Positions 19,198-28,135 of a stretch of DNA of 64,000 bases are shown here, piece after piece. Below the pieces are notes generated by a model. The model was not told where the DNA came from. It searched no databases and worked only from the letters and a program-made list of their open reading frames with translations. This DNA comes from Lachnospiraceae bacterium (GTDB lineage Bacteria > Bacillota > Clostridia > Lachnospirales > Lachnospiraceae), in assembly GCA_016280395.1 (NCBI GenBank), contig JAEEGQ010000142.1, positions 1-64,000 of the forward strand. The letters run 5' to 3'. The first letter of the stretch is position 1. The number at the start of each line of letters is the position of its first letter. Both the position numbers and the translations under genes were made by a program.

Positions 19198-20925
19198 TCA
19201 GGGGGTAGGAGTCGGACTGGTTTCCTCGGGCTTTGCATCACCGTAGGTCACATCTATCAGGACCACGGCGCCTTTTGTAAGCGTTCCTGTGGAATAGAAG
19301 CCATCCTTATCCGCTGTGAGCGGCTTGCCGGACAATTTGACCAGAAGCTCCGTTGACCGTTCTTTTCCGTCCTTGTCTTTTACAACATTCGGTATTACCT
19401 TGAACTTTATAGGTTCACCCTTTAACTGTACCGATCTTACTTCCTTGCCGTCAACGGTAACGGTCGCGCCGCCGCCTGCTACATTGCCGACTGCCGTAGC
19501 TATGAAGGACACAACGTTTGCAGCTTCCTCGTCAAGCGTGACGATCGTAGTCTCCTCAACGGCAGCAGCCTGCATCTTCACGCAGAGACCGGGGTGTTTT
19601 TCTTTGTTCTTTACGGAAATGCCCGCGTAACGTACGTAGAGATATGCTTCCTCTGTTTTAAGAGTCTTGATCTTGTCTCCGTTCAGGTTAAAGTATTCCG
19701 CAGCAACACCGATCTTGCTGTCCAGCTTAACGGCAACGAATTCGCCGTTTTTCTTCTTTACATCCGTAAATTTCAGCTGGGCAACATCCGCATCTGCACC
19801 GCCCAAAGCATACTGCACGGTCCTGTCGTCAACAGGTTCGCCCGCAAAGGCGATCCTTAACGACGTATCCTTTGAGCAATACTCAAACCGTGCGGTAAGT
19901 TCTTCCCCGGGTGCAGCCTCCGGAAGCGCGATCTCGACAAAAGCCGGCCACGAAGCATATTTCTTTGCCGTAGCGGACATCCTGACCTTTAAGGTGAAAG
20001 AACCGCCTTCTTCAAATTCCGCCCCGTCTTCCTTAAGCGCGGTCTCAAGCTCTTCAATGCTTATCGCGGAAACCTTTGAGGATATTTCATCGGTTGTGGT
20101 CTTCAAGTGCCCCTTTATCGCGGAACTGCTCTTGAAAGCCGGGATATAGTAGGTTTTATCGCTATAATCAAACTCCATGCCGTTCTTTATGGCAATGGTA
20201 CCTTTTTTGTAATCCTGCTTGACAGAAGGTGCCGCAGCAGTCTTGCCGATCTTCACCTTAACTTCCTTAGAAGGTATGATCTTTTCGATGCTTTCGCCTG
20301 TTTTAGCCTTTGAAACGCGCAGGTAGAGCGCAGCGTCCGTTGCCCGGAGCATGGCAAATTCAAGGGCAAAATCCGGATCGGAATCCTTTGCTTCCCTCCA
20401 TGTGCCGTTCATGCCTCTCTTCCACTCGAGGACATAATTCGCGTCAAAAACAGCCTTTTTTGTCTCTGTGCCATCATAAGATATGGTGGTTCTCGCCATA
20501 TCGGTCACTTCGATCTTTGACAACGCCTCAAAAACATTTGCGGGCTTACCTGTCAGATAATTGACGGCTGTCTTGATCGTCTTTACAGGGAACAGAAGCT
20601 CTATCACGTCCTTCTCTTCCACCTTTGTAGCGGTCGGGTCCGTTGTAATTGCCACATAGCTTGTCTTCTTGACATCGGAGAAGTCGATGTAGCTGCGGCC
20701 GTCCGCATATACCGCAGGGATCCACGCGGTTGCTTTTAGCGAAGCCGGTGTCTTCGTCTTCACAAACTGGAAATAAACCTGCCCCTTGCAGTTGATCCTG
20801 AACTCATCATACTCTGTAAAAGTCGGGGTCTCTTCCGTTACTTCCGCTGCCTTAGCCCTCATACACGAGAACAGGACGGGCAGCATAACAATAAGCGCCA
20901 GTAAAATGATAATACGTTTTTTCAT
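19198..20925 (-). CDS. Secreted/surface lipoprotein-like protein of unknown function (paralog of 21246-22604)
   Basis: MKKRIIILLALIVMLPVLFSCMRAKA signal/lipobox-like; shares WIPA...GRSYIDFSDVKK, YVLEWKRGMNGTW, KYASWPAFVEIALPEAAP with its neighbour; ATG 20925 with GGAGG. Confidence 0.85.
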   Translation of the reverse strand: MKKRIIILLALIVMLPVLFSCMRAKAAEVTEETPTFTEYDEFRINCKGQVYFQFVKTKTPASLKATAWIPAVYADGRSYIDFSDVKKTSYVAITTDPTATKVEEKDVIELLFPVKTIKTAVNYLTGKPANVFEALSKIEVTDMARTTISYDGTETKKAVFDANYVLEWKRGMNGTWREAKDSDPDFALEFAMLRATDAALYLRVSKAKTGESIEKIIPSKEVKVKIGKTAAAPSVKQDYKKGTIAIKNGMEFDYSDKTYYIPAFKSSSAIKGHLKTTTDEISSKVSAISIEELETALKEDGAEFEEGGSFTLKVRMSATAKKYASWPAFVEIALPEAAPGEELTARFEYCSKDTSLRIAFAGEPVDDRTVQYALGGADADVAQLKFTDVKKKNGEFVAVKLDSKIGVAAEYFNLNGDKIKTLKTEEAYLYVRYAGISVKNKEKHPGLCVKMQAAAVEETTIVTLDEEAANVVSFIATAVGNVAGGGATVTVDGKEVRSVQLKGEPIKFKVIPNVVKDKDGKERSTELLVKLSGKPLTADKDGFYSTGTLTKGAVVLIDVTYGDAKPEETSPTPTP

Positions 20926-21030
20926 ACAGCCTCCTATACCGGGTATGCCGTAAAGCATACCTCACCGTATTGTATATCGGATTAACCCTGAGATAAAATA
21001 ACCTCCCACGAGAAATTTACAGGCGAAAAC

Positions 21031-21180
21031 CGGGCGGGATCGTTTCCCGCTGACTCGCGCAAGGGGTATACGGGGCAGACAAAATGAGTCACCGAGGGAA
21101 CGATCCCGGTGACTCGCGCAAGGGGTATCCGGGGGCAGACAAAATGAGTCACCGGGGAAAAGCCCCCGCTGACTCACTTA
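21031..21180. repeat. 60-bp tandem array (about 2.5 units) carrying the TGAGTCA...TGACTC palindrome
   Basis: Units begin at 21085 and 21145: TGAGTCACCGAGGGAACGATCCCGGTGACTCGCGCAAGGGGTATCCGGGGGCAGACAAAA; preceding half unit at 21031-21084. Confidence 0.85.
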
Positions 21181-21210
21181 AAAACGGTCGGGACATTAAG
21201 TCCCGACCGT
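21178..21210 (-). terminator. Rho-independent terminator of the 21246-22604 gene
   Basis: ACGGTCGGGAC-ttaat-GTCCCGACCGT followed by TTTTT on the minus strand. Confidence 0.85.
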
Positions 21211-21245
21211 GTGTTTTAATACTTTAATGCTTGTTTGGCAGCAAA

Positions 21246-22604
21246 TCAGTTTCCGCTTCCGGAGCCTGAATCTGCAGGAGCCTGCTCGCCTGAGCCACCG
21301 TCATTTCCTTCTGTCTTTTCAGCAGTAACGGTGATCTCTACATAAGCACTCGGGAATACGCCTTCAACAGCCGGATTCTTCTTGAGGTCTTCCTTAACGC
21401 CCTTAACGCGGACATAAACCTTGCTGTCCTTTTTAACGCCGGTGATCTTTGTAGCTTTTGCAGGGATTGCTTTCCACTTGTTTGCCTTAAGATCTACGCA
21501 GTACTCATAATCTGTAGCTTTGGTGTCAAATGTAAGCTTATCGCCTTCGCCGATCGTTATAGCAAATGCTTCGGGAGCAGCTGCGGGAGCCTTGAAGGAA
21601 ACTACTGTGTAGTAAGAAGCATACTTCTTTTCGGTAGCAGATGTACGAACTTTAAGAACAACCTCTGCACCTGCTTCGAGCTCAAATTCCTTAACAAGCT
21701 CATCAACACCTATCTCTTTTGTACCTGTCTTGCTGAACTGCTCGGTCTTAGCAAAATTGGTTGTTGCGGTACCGTCAGACTTCTTGCCTGTTGCATAGTA
21801 TGTGGTTCCTTCGTAATCGAATTCCATACCTGCCTTAATAGCAAGCGTGCCTTTAAGGTGATCTACTTTAACATTGGGAGCTGCTGCAACCTTTGCAAGT
21901 TTAACCTTTGCTTCCTTAGAAGGAAGTTCGCCATCTTTAGCTGTACGGATGTACAGAGTACCGTTCGAGGATTTCATTGACTGGTAAGCAACGTCAAAGC
22001 CTTCAGCATCCTTAACCCAGGCGCCGTTAGCACCCTTCTTCCACTCAAGTGTGTAAGCGATCTTGTCAAAACCTTTTTCCTCATCGCCCTTAACGTACTT
22101 GGTAGTTTCTCTACCAACGGTAATCTCAACTGTAGCAAGAGCTTCTTTGATCTCTGCAGGGAACTCTTTCTTGTAATCAAGCGTAGCTTTTACTTTGCCG
22201 ACATTAAGGTTAAGTTCGAAAGCTTTGCCAACCTTTTCGGTTGCATCACCTTTAACTGCAAATACAAAAACAGTTGACTTGGTAACGCCCGAAACATCGA
22301 TGTAGCTCTTACCGTCCTTAACTGCAGCGGGAACCCAGTTCTTAGCCTTGGGAGTATCATCTGCTTTCTTTACGGTCTGGTAATAAACGGTACCATCGAT
22401 CACGATATAGAAATTGTCGAGATCGAGTTTAGCTGCGTTGATAGTGGTCTCTGTTGCTGCTTCTGCCGGAGCTTCTGTTTCGGAACCCGAACCGCTGCCG
22501 CTTTCAGCTCTAACGCCGAGCACATTGCCACCAAATGCTTTTGCTGCCACGGTGAGCACTAATGCAAGTGCAAACACCATAAATACATTCTTAAATTTCT
22601 TCAT
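21246..22604 (-). CDS. Secreted protein of unknown function (paralog of 19198-20925)
   Basis: MKKFKNVFMVFALALVLTVAAKAFG signal peptide; shared motifs WVPAAVKDGKSYIDVSGV, YTLEWKKGANGAW, TSATEKKYASYYTVVSFKAPAAAP; Gly/Ser-rich tail; ATG 22604 preceded by GGAGG. Confidence 0.86.
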   Translation of the reverse strand: MKKFKNVFMVFALALVLTVAAKAFGGNVLGVRAESGSGSGSETEAPAEAATETTINAAKLDLDNFYIVIDGTVYYQTVKKADDTPKAKNWVPAAVKDGKSYIDVSGVTKSTVFVFAVKGDATEKVGKAFELNLNVGKVKATLDYKKEFPAEIKEALATVEITVGRETTKYVKGDEEKGFDKIAYTLEWKKGANGAWVKDAEGFDVAYQSMKSSNGTLYIRTAKDGELPSKEAKVKLAKVAAAPNVKVDHLKGTLAIKAGMEFDYEGTTYYATGKKSDGTATTNFAKTEQFSKTGTKEIGVDELVKEFELEAGAEVVLKVRTSATEKKYASYYTVVSFKAPAAAPEAFAITIGEGDKLTFDTKATDYEYCVDLKANKWKAIPAKATKITGVKKDSKVYVRVKGVKEDLKKNPAVEGVFPSAYVEITVTAEKTEGNDGGSGEQAPADSGSGSGN

Positions 22605-22966
22605 TCTTTTTACCTCCATGTAAGTTGTGAATGTCCATCCATGACAATCTTGATAATCCGGCATAAAGGCTTACCGGGCCTTTATGTCCCAAACAATACC
22701 AAACCGGTAGAGGGCACCACCCCTCTGCCTGTCTGCCTCATGGAGCCATGAAGCAATTTGATCTGATACCAACACTGTCCATCCCTACAAAACATATATC
22801 GGATGATCCGGACGAAACTTTAGCCATATGTACGGAATTTAAAAAGATTTTTTCGAAAATGTATCCGAATTTGTATCTTTTTTATACACCCAAAAAACCA
22901 TTTTGTCAAGTTTCGTTTTCATGGCGGGTTTCGTGCCGTATTTCACGCTGTGGTCCGTGCCGGGTT

Positions 22967-24382
22967 TTATGCGGGTTCCGTACCGCGGTCCGTCCCGCCG
23001 CCGCTCACATATCCCATTCCGAGGAAGATGAAAAGGTACACTGCCGTAGAGAAGACCGTAAGCCCGAAGAATGAGCTGACAAGATACCCGAATGCCGCGG
23101 TAAGGCAGCAAAGAGTTGCTCCGTCAAGGTATTTCTTTTTCCTTAAAGCGCGTATAAAGATCATCAGACATCCCGCAAAATACAGGATCGTTACGGGGAT
23201 CCCGTGGAAGATCGCGTATTGCAGGAACTCGTTATGCGGCCTGATATTCCACGGCGCGCCTTTGTAATGATCGTACGCGACGCCTTCATACCCTATCCCG
23301 AGCCACTTATTTTCCTTGATGATATCTATCGTCGCAAGCCATATCTTGATCCTTGAACTTCCGGCCATACCGACGTTTTTGTCACCGGTTGCGATCATGG
23401 TGATATCCTTCCCAAGCTCGGACGCCGAATTCTCGAAAGTCCCGAGGATGTGTCCCGGAACATACAGACAAACGCAGAATACCAGCAAAAGCGCTATAGC
23501 CTGAAGATTTATCTTTTTTTCAAGTATCAGGCGGGTGATGATGATGAAGATCATCGCGGCTCCGGCGCCTACCCAGCCGCCCATGGAATTGTCTATGGAC
23601 AGGGCCACCGTGTTTGCAGCAAACGAAACGCCGGCAACTGTCTTCCATGCAAGCTGCTTTTCCGTGAGAAATGCGGATGCAGCGAGCGGAACTGTCAGCG
23701 CGAGATAATACGAATAATAATTTGTATTTGAAAAGATAGAAGAAAAGCGGGGTGTCCAGTTATAGAAAAACGTTGATTCTGTCTGGGTATGCCAGAGGAT
23801 GAACGCCGCTATGACAAGGATCACACTCGAGATCACCTGGCCTCTTATCAGTATCTGCTTGTATTTCTCCTTTTTCACCTGAGATGCTGCAAAAAGGATG
23901 AACACAAAGTATCCCATCTCCATGAGGAACGTCTCGCCGAGCGCCGCCGCGCAATACCCCTTTATCGCATGCGGAAGCCCGTTATACCACTGGCTTATAA
24001 ATATCAGAACGATCATCACGGCAAAAATGATGATCACCGGATTTGCAAAGACCGCCCTGAAAAAGCTTCCACCGTTAAGTTTCAGCCGTATTATGACACA
24101 GATATAAAGCAGCAGCGAGATAAAGCATGCAAACGGGAATACCCAGCTCTTGATCATCTCAAGATAGGTGTTCATTGTAAAGTCGATCTTTCTCACAAAC
24201 ATGGCCATAACAGCCATAATTGTGGGAGCGATGATGAACAGGGCCATAGCCGCCGACGCGACCAGACTTATCTCATCATCCGTCAGATTTTTAATCTTTT
24301 CAAGGAGCTCTCTCGCGGCCGATCCTTCGGGCTGCTTCCCTGCATTCTGGATGTTGTCGGTATTTTTGCTCATCATTCTCAT
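22967..24382 (-). CDS. O-antigen ligase/polymerase-like (Wzy_C) multi-TM membrane protein
   Basis: About 10-12 hydrophobic segments; NKWLGIGYEGVAYDHYKGAPWNIRPHNEFLQYAIFHG typical Wzy_C segment. Confidence 0.82.
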   Translation of the reverse strand: MRMMSKNTDNIQNAGKQPEGSAARELLEKIKNLTDDEISLVASAAMALFIIAPTIMAVMAMFVRKIDFTMNTYLEMIKSWVFPFACFISLLLYICVIIRLKLNGGSFFRAVFANPVIIIFAVMIVLIFISQWYNGLPHAIKGYCAAALGETFLMEMGYFVFILFAASQVKKEKYKQILIRGQVISSVILVIAAFILWHTQTESTFFYNWTPRFSSIFSNTNYYSYYLALTVPLAASAFLTEKQLAWKTVAGVSFAANTVALSIDNSMGGWVGAGAAMIFIIITRLILEKKINLQAIALLLVFCVCLYVPGHILGTFENSASELGKDITMIATGDKNVGMAGSSRIKIWLATIDIIKENKWLGIGYEGVAYDHYKGAPWNIRPHNEFLQYAIFHGIPVTILYFAGCLMIFIRALRKKKYLDGATLCCLTAAFGYLVSSFFGLTVFSTAVYLFIFLGMGYVSGGGTDRGTEPA

Positions 24383-24397
24383 CCTGCCTTCCGGATA

Positions 24398-25444
24398 TTA
24401 TTTCCCCTCCACAGGGATGTCTTCCTTTTCCGCGTAAGCAGCGCCTTCGCTGCCTTCCGTCACTTTAAGCTTAAGCTCCGGGCAGTTATCAAAGGCCTGC
24501 TGGCCGATAACGCTTGTGCCTGCCGGGATATTCGCGCTTTTCAGCGCCTCGCACCCCGAAAAAGCAAACTCGCCTATAAATGTCACACTTTCCGGTATGA
24601 CCATCTTTGCAAGTGCGGTACAGCCTTCAAAGGCATTCGCGCCGATGGAAAGAAGCCCGTCCGGAAGCACTATGTTCTTTAGTGAAGTACAGTCTGCAAA
24701 AGCATAATCGTTTATAAGCGTGATCCTGCTCTCAAAGATCACGGTCTCAAGCTCGTGCTTCATGTAAAACGCATCCTCAGCAACAGCGGAGCCGTCTGTG
24801 ATCGTGACTTTTTTTAAGGGTGCGTCGATAAAGATGTCATCAAGCCCCGAAGTGAACGGAACCGACAGCTCGGTCAGGTTCTCACAATACGCAAACGCAT
24901 AATTCTCGATCTTTTTCGCGTTTTTGGGGATAACGACACTCTTTAGCCCCTTACAGCCGTAAAAAGCGCTGTCGTTTACAGTTTTCAGTGTTTCCGGCAA
25001 GGACAGCTCCACCATCCCTTCGCAGCCTTCGAAGGCATAATCAAGAATCTCTGTCACACCCTCGCCGATAACGACTTTCTTTATAGCCGTATTGCCCTGA
25101 AAGGCTGTTCTCTCCACGGTTGTGATCTTTTTTCCCGCAAGCTCGCCGGGAATGTAGAGCAGCCCGTCAGAAAAACCTCTGATCTTCACATCACCTGCCT
25201 GTACCTGCTCTTCGTATTCCTCGGAAAACCCAAGCACCGAGTAAGTCTTGTCGTCTTTTTCTTCAAGCGAGAACAGCTTTTCATCAACTTTTACGGTCTC
25301 AGGAGGCGTCGGGGTCGTTTTCCCGCCGGGATTAAGGCCGCCGGGATTGCCGGTTTTGCTCAGTACAACGATCATAACCGCGAGTAAGATCGCGGTTATG
25401 GGAAGTACGATATATCTGATCGGGATTTTTTCTTCCATGCTCAT
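24398..25444 (-). CDS. LRR_5 (BspA-type) leucine-rich repeat protein with N-terminal TM
   Basis: Repeated AFxGCxxLxxVxIPxxxxxIGxxAF units. Confidence 0.9.
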   Translation of the reverse strand: MSMEEKIPIRYIVLPITAILLAVMIVVLSKTGNPGGLNPGGKTTPTPPETVKVDEKLFSLEEKDDKTYSVLGFSEEYEEQVQAGDVKIRGFSDGLLYIPGELAGKKITTVERTAFQGNTAIKKVVIGEGVTEILDYAFEGCEGMVELSLPETLKTVNDSAFYGCKGLKSVVIPKNAKKIENYAFAYCENLTELSVPFTSGLDDIFIDAPLKKVTITDGSAVAEDAFYMKHELETVIFESRITLINDYAFADCTSLKNIVLPDGLLSIGANAFEGCTALAKMVIPESVTFIGEFAFSGCEALKSANIPAGTSVIGQQAFDNCPELKLKVTEGSEGAAYAEKEDIPVEGK

Positions 25445-25480
25445 CCTTTCACAAAACAGACTTTTTGCGGACTTTTCGGA

Positions 25481-26410
25481 TCATTTGAAAACAAGCTCGA
25501 CATCAAGAGCGCCGTACATCGATGTAAGCGTCTCCTTAAGTGCATTCGGTGCCGTGATCTTCTTTAATGCCCCGCAGAACGCAAAGGCCTCCTTGTCTAT
25601 CTGCGTAAGACCTGCGGAAAGTGTTGCTTCCGTAAGCTTTTCGCAGTTATAGAAGCATCTTGCACCGAGCGTTTTTACGGAATCGGGAAGTGTGATGGTC
25701 TTAAGCGAGGTACAGTACCAGAAAGCTTCGAGCCCGATGCTCTCTACGCCTGAAGGGATCTCGAGGGACGCAAGAGATGCACATTCGTCGAAACAGTCAT
25801 CGGGGATGGCTTTAAGATTCTTTGAAAGCGTTACGGAGTTAAGGAGCTGGCAGCCATAGAAAGCGCAGTCTCCAAGGCTCGTTACGGAGTCAGGGAGAAC
25901 AATGGTCTGCAAGGTCTTACAGCCAAAGAACACTTCGGCGCCGAGGGACTCGAGGTTCTTCGGAAGCTCTATCTTCTGCAGTGCTTCACACCCCGAGAAT
26001 GCACCGTCTCCTATCTTTTTAATGCCCTCCGGGAGTGTCACATCCGTAAGTGCCGTGCATTCATAGAACATTGTCGCGGGGATCTCCGTCATGTTTGCGG
26101 AAAGTCTTACCGTTGTAAGCTCGTCCTGGCTTGCAAACAGGCTCGGATCGGCTGCGACGATATTGTATTTTTTGCCGTTGACCTTGATATAGTCGGGCAT
26201 CCAGTAGTTTGTTATCGAAAGCGAATAAACGCCGTTAGCCTTTGCAGTCTTTGCGCCATGGTCAAGTTCGTATGTCACACCGTCAAGGTAGTATTCTCCG
26301 CTTGTTTCGTCGAGATAGGATTCGGTTGGCTTTGGAGTGGGCTCGCTGCCGCATGCTGCGGCAAGGACCGGCAATAAACAGATGACAATACCAAGCAATA
26401 ATTTCTTCAT
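25481..26410 (-). CDS. LRR_5 (BspA-type) leucine-rich repeat lipoprotein
   Basis: Lipobox LLPVLAAACGS; repeats CKTLQTIVLPDSVTSLGDCAFYGC etc. Confidence 0.9.
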   Translation of the reverse strand: MKKLLLGIVICLLPVLAAACGSEPTPKPTESYLDETSGEYYLDGVTYELDHGAKTAKANGVYSLSITNYWMPDYIKVNGKKYNIVAADPSLFASQDELTTVRLSANMTEIPATMFYECTALTDVTLPEGIKKIGDGAFSGCEALQKIELPKNLESLGAEVFFGCKTLQTIVLPDSVTSLGDCAFYGCQLLNSVTLSKNLKAIPDDCFDECASLASLEIPSGVESIGLEAFWYCTSLKTITLPDSVKTLGARCFYNCEKLTEATLSAGLTQIDKEAFAFCGALKKITAPNALKETLTSMYGALDVELVFK

Positions 26411-26531
26411 AAACAGCCTCCATGCATTTTACGGGCTAAACCCCTTTAGAAAGTATATCGTCAAAAATGACGCGATATTTAATTTTTTTCTTGATTTTTC
26501 ATCGTGAATGTTGTAAGATACTCATGCACTT

Positions 26532-26602
26532 GCGGATATAGTACATCGGTAGTATGCAAGCTTCCCAAGCTTGAGAGGCGGGTCCGATTCCCGTTATCCG
26601 CT
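26532..26602 (+). tRNA. tRNA-Gly (anticodon CCC)
   Basis: GCGGATA ... CAAGC-TTCCCAA-GCTTG ... GCGGG-TCCGATT-CCCGT-TATCCGC; 7-bp acceptor stem; CCA not encoded. Confidence 0.93.
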
Positions 26603-26606
26603 TCCT

Positions 26607-26633
26607 GACCTGCTTTACGGCAGGTCTTTTTTT
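26607..26633 (+). terminator. Rho-independent terminator of tRNA-Gly
   Basis: GACCTGC-tttac(g)-GCAGGTC-TTTTTTT. Confidence 0.85.
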
Positions 26634-26654
26634 ATGCCGTGTGCCCGTCACACC

Positions 26655-26990
26655 GGGACAAACTGACAGGCGTAGTCAGCCAGACAGCCGCGGGGCCTGC
26701 CACTGCAGGTCGCAAACAACGGCTCCGCGACTAAGGTTCTTCCGGCAGGCCGCCGTGCACCCGCCACAACAGGTCGCAAACAACGGCTCCGCGACTAAGG
26801 TTCTTCCAGCGCCTCGCTTAACGGGCTCTTAGCGGCAGAGCCGCACGAGCCCTACTCGGCTTGGAACAACCTAAGGGCTACGCCTATCAGTTTGCGACCT
26901 GTTGTGGCGGGCGCCCGGCTATCGGCTTGGTACAGCCCAGTGGCTACGCCTATCAGTTTGCACCCTGCTGCGACGGCCCCCGGCCGGTTT
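26655..26990. repeat. Large modular palindromic intergenic element B
   Basis: Perfect 38-bp direct repeat CAGGTCGCAAACAACGGCTCCGCGACTAAGGTTCTTCC at 26706-26743 and 26770-26807; diverged pair of about 54-nt repeats at 26857-26910 and 26923-26976; 22-bp inverted repeat CCCGCCACAACAGGTCGCAAAC / GTTTGCGACCTGTTGTGGCGGG. Confidence 0.85.
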
Positions 26991-27001
26991 ACAACACCGG
27001 T

Positions 27002-28114
27002 TTATTTCAGCAGTCTGTCTGCCAGTGCGAATGCCTCGGCAATAACCTTGTCCATGTCATAGTACTTGTAAACGCCGAGCCTTCCGCCGAAGTAAACGTT
27101 TTCTTCCTTGTCGGCAAGCTCTTTATACTGTGCATAGAGCGTGTTGTTACGCTCATTGTTTACGGGATAATACGGCTCGTCCCCTTCCTTCCACTCCGAA
27201 GGGTATTCGCGGGTAACAACTGTTTTTTCCTGTGTTCCGAACTCGAAGTGCTTGTGTTCGATGATGCGTGTGAACTTCTCATCATGTGAGGTGTAGTTGA
27301 CAACGGCATTTCCCTGGAAGTTGTCGCAGTCGAGGATCTCGGATTCGAAGCGCAATGTCCTGTATTCGAGCTTTCCGAAGGTGTAGCCGTAATACCCGTC
27401 CACGGGACCCGTGTAAATGACAACGGTATTCTCGTCAAAGAGAGCCTCGTGGGTATTGCGGAATTCGAAGAAATCTGTATTTAAGAGCACTTCGGAGCCT
27501 TCGAGCATCTTTTCGACCATCTTTGTGTAGCCGCCGATGGGTATGCCCTGGTAACGATCATTGAAATAATTGTTATTGAAGGTAAAACGCAGCGGAAGCC
27601 TCTTGATTATAAAGGACGGAAGCTCCGTGCAGGGGCGCCCCCACTGCTTCTCGGTGTATTCTTTTATCAGCTTTTTGTAGATATCGGTCCCGACCAGTGA
27701 AATGGCCTGTTCCTCAAGGTTTTTCGGCTCGGTTATGCCGGCTGCCTTTTTCTGCTCTTCGATCTTTGCCTTAGCCTCCGCCGGTGTCTTTACGCCCCAC
27801 AGCTTGCTGAAGGTGTTCATGTTGAAGGGCAGGTTATAAAGCTCGTCATGGAACACTGCAACAGGCGAATTCACATAATTATTGAAATCCGCAAAGGTGT
27901 TGACATAGTCCCAGACCTCTTTGTTGGAGGTATGGAAGATATGTGCGCCGTATTTATGGACATTTATCCCTTCCACGTCTTCGGTGTAGATGTTTCCTGC
28001 GATATGCGGCCTCTTTTCGAGCACGAGGCAGCGTTTTCCCGCTTTTGTCGCAAGATTTGCAAAGGTCGCTCCGAAGAGTCCCGCCCCCACAATGATAAAA
28101 TCATACTTGTACAT
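27002..28114 (-). CDS. glf: UDP-galactopyranose mutase
   Basis: 370 aa; YDFIIVGAGLFGATFANLATKAGKRCLVLEKRPHIAGNIYTE...HKYGAHIFHTSNKEVW. Confidence 0.96.
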   Translation of the reverse strand: MYKYDFIIVGAGLFGATFANLATKAGKRCLVLEKRPHIAGNIYTEDVEGINVHKYGAHIFHTSNKEVWDYVNTFADFNNYVNSPVAVFHDELYNLPFNMNTFSKLWGVKTPAEAKAKIEEQKKAAGITEPKNLEEQAISLVGTDIYKKLIKEYTEKQWGRPCTELPSFIIKRLPLRFTFNNNYFNDRYQGIPIGGYTKMVEKMLEGSEVLLNTDFFEFRNTHEALFDENTVVIYTGPVDGYYGYTFGKLEYRTLRFESEILDCDNFQGNAVVNYTSHDEKFTRIIEHKHFEFGTQEKTVVTREYPSEWKEGDEPYYPVNNERNNTLYAQYKELADKEENVYFGGRLGVYKYYDMDKVIAEAFALADRLLK

Positions 28115-28135
28115 GCTGTAAACCTCCCAATAATA

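Noticed and set aside
20962-21177. 71-aa minus-strand ORF over the 60-bp repeat
   Set aside because: Open only because the repeat unit (60 = 3x20) keeps frame; no RBS and contains the palindromes.
21031-21180. CRISPR-like array
   Set aside because: Only about 2.5 contiguous 60-bp units with no unique spacers and no cas genes.
26641-27000. CRISPR or tRNA-associated prophage remnant
   Set aside because: The repeats are mirrored inverted modules, not spaced direct repeats; no integrase, attR-like tRNA 3' duplication or phage gene seen.
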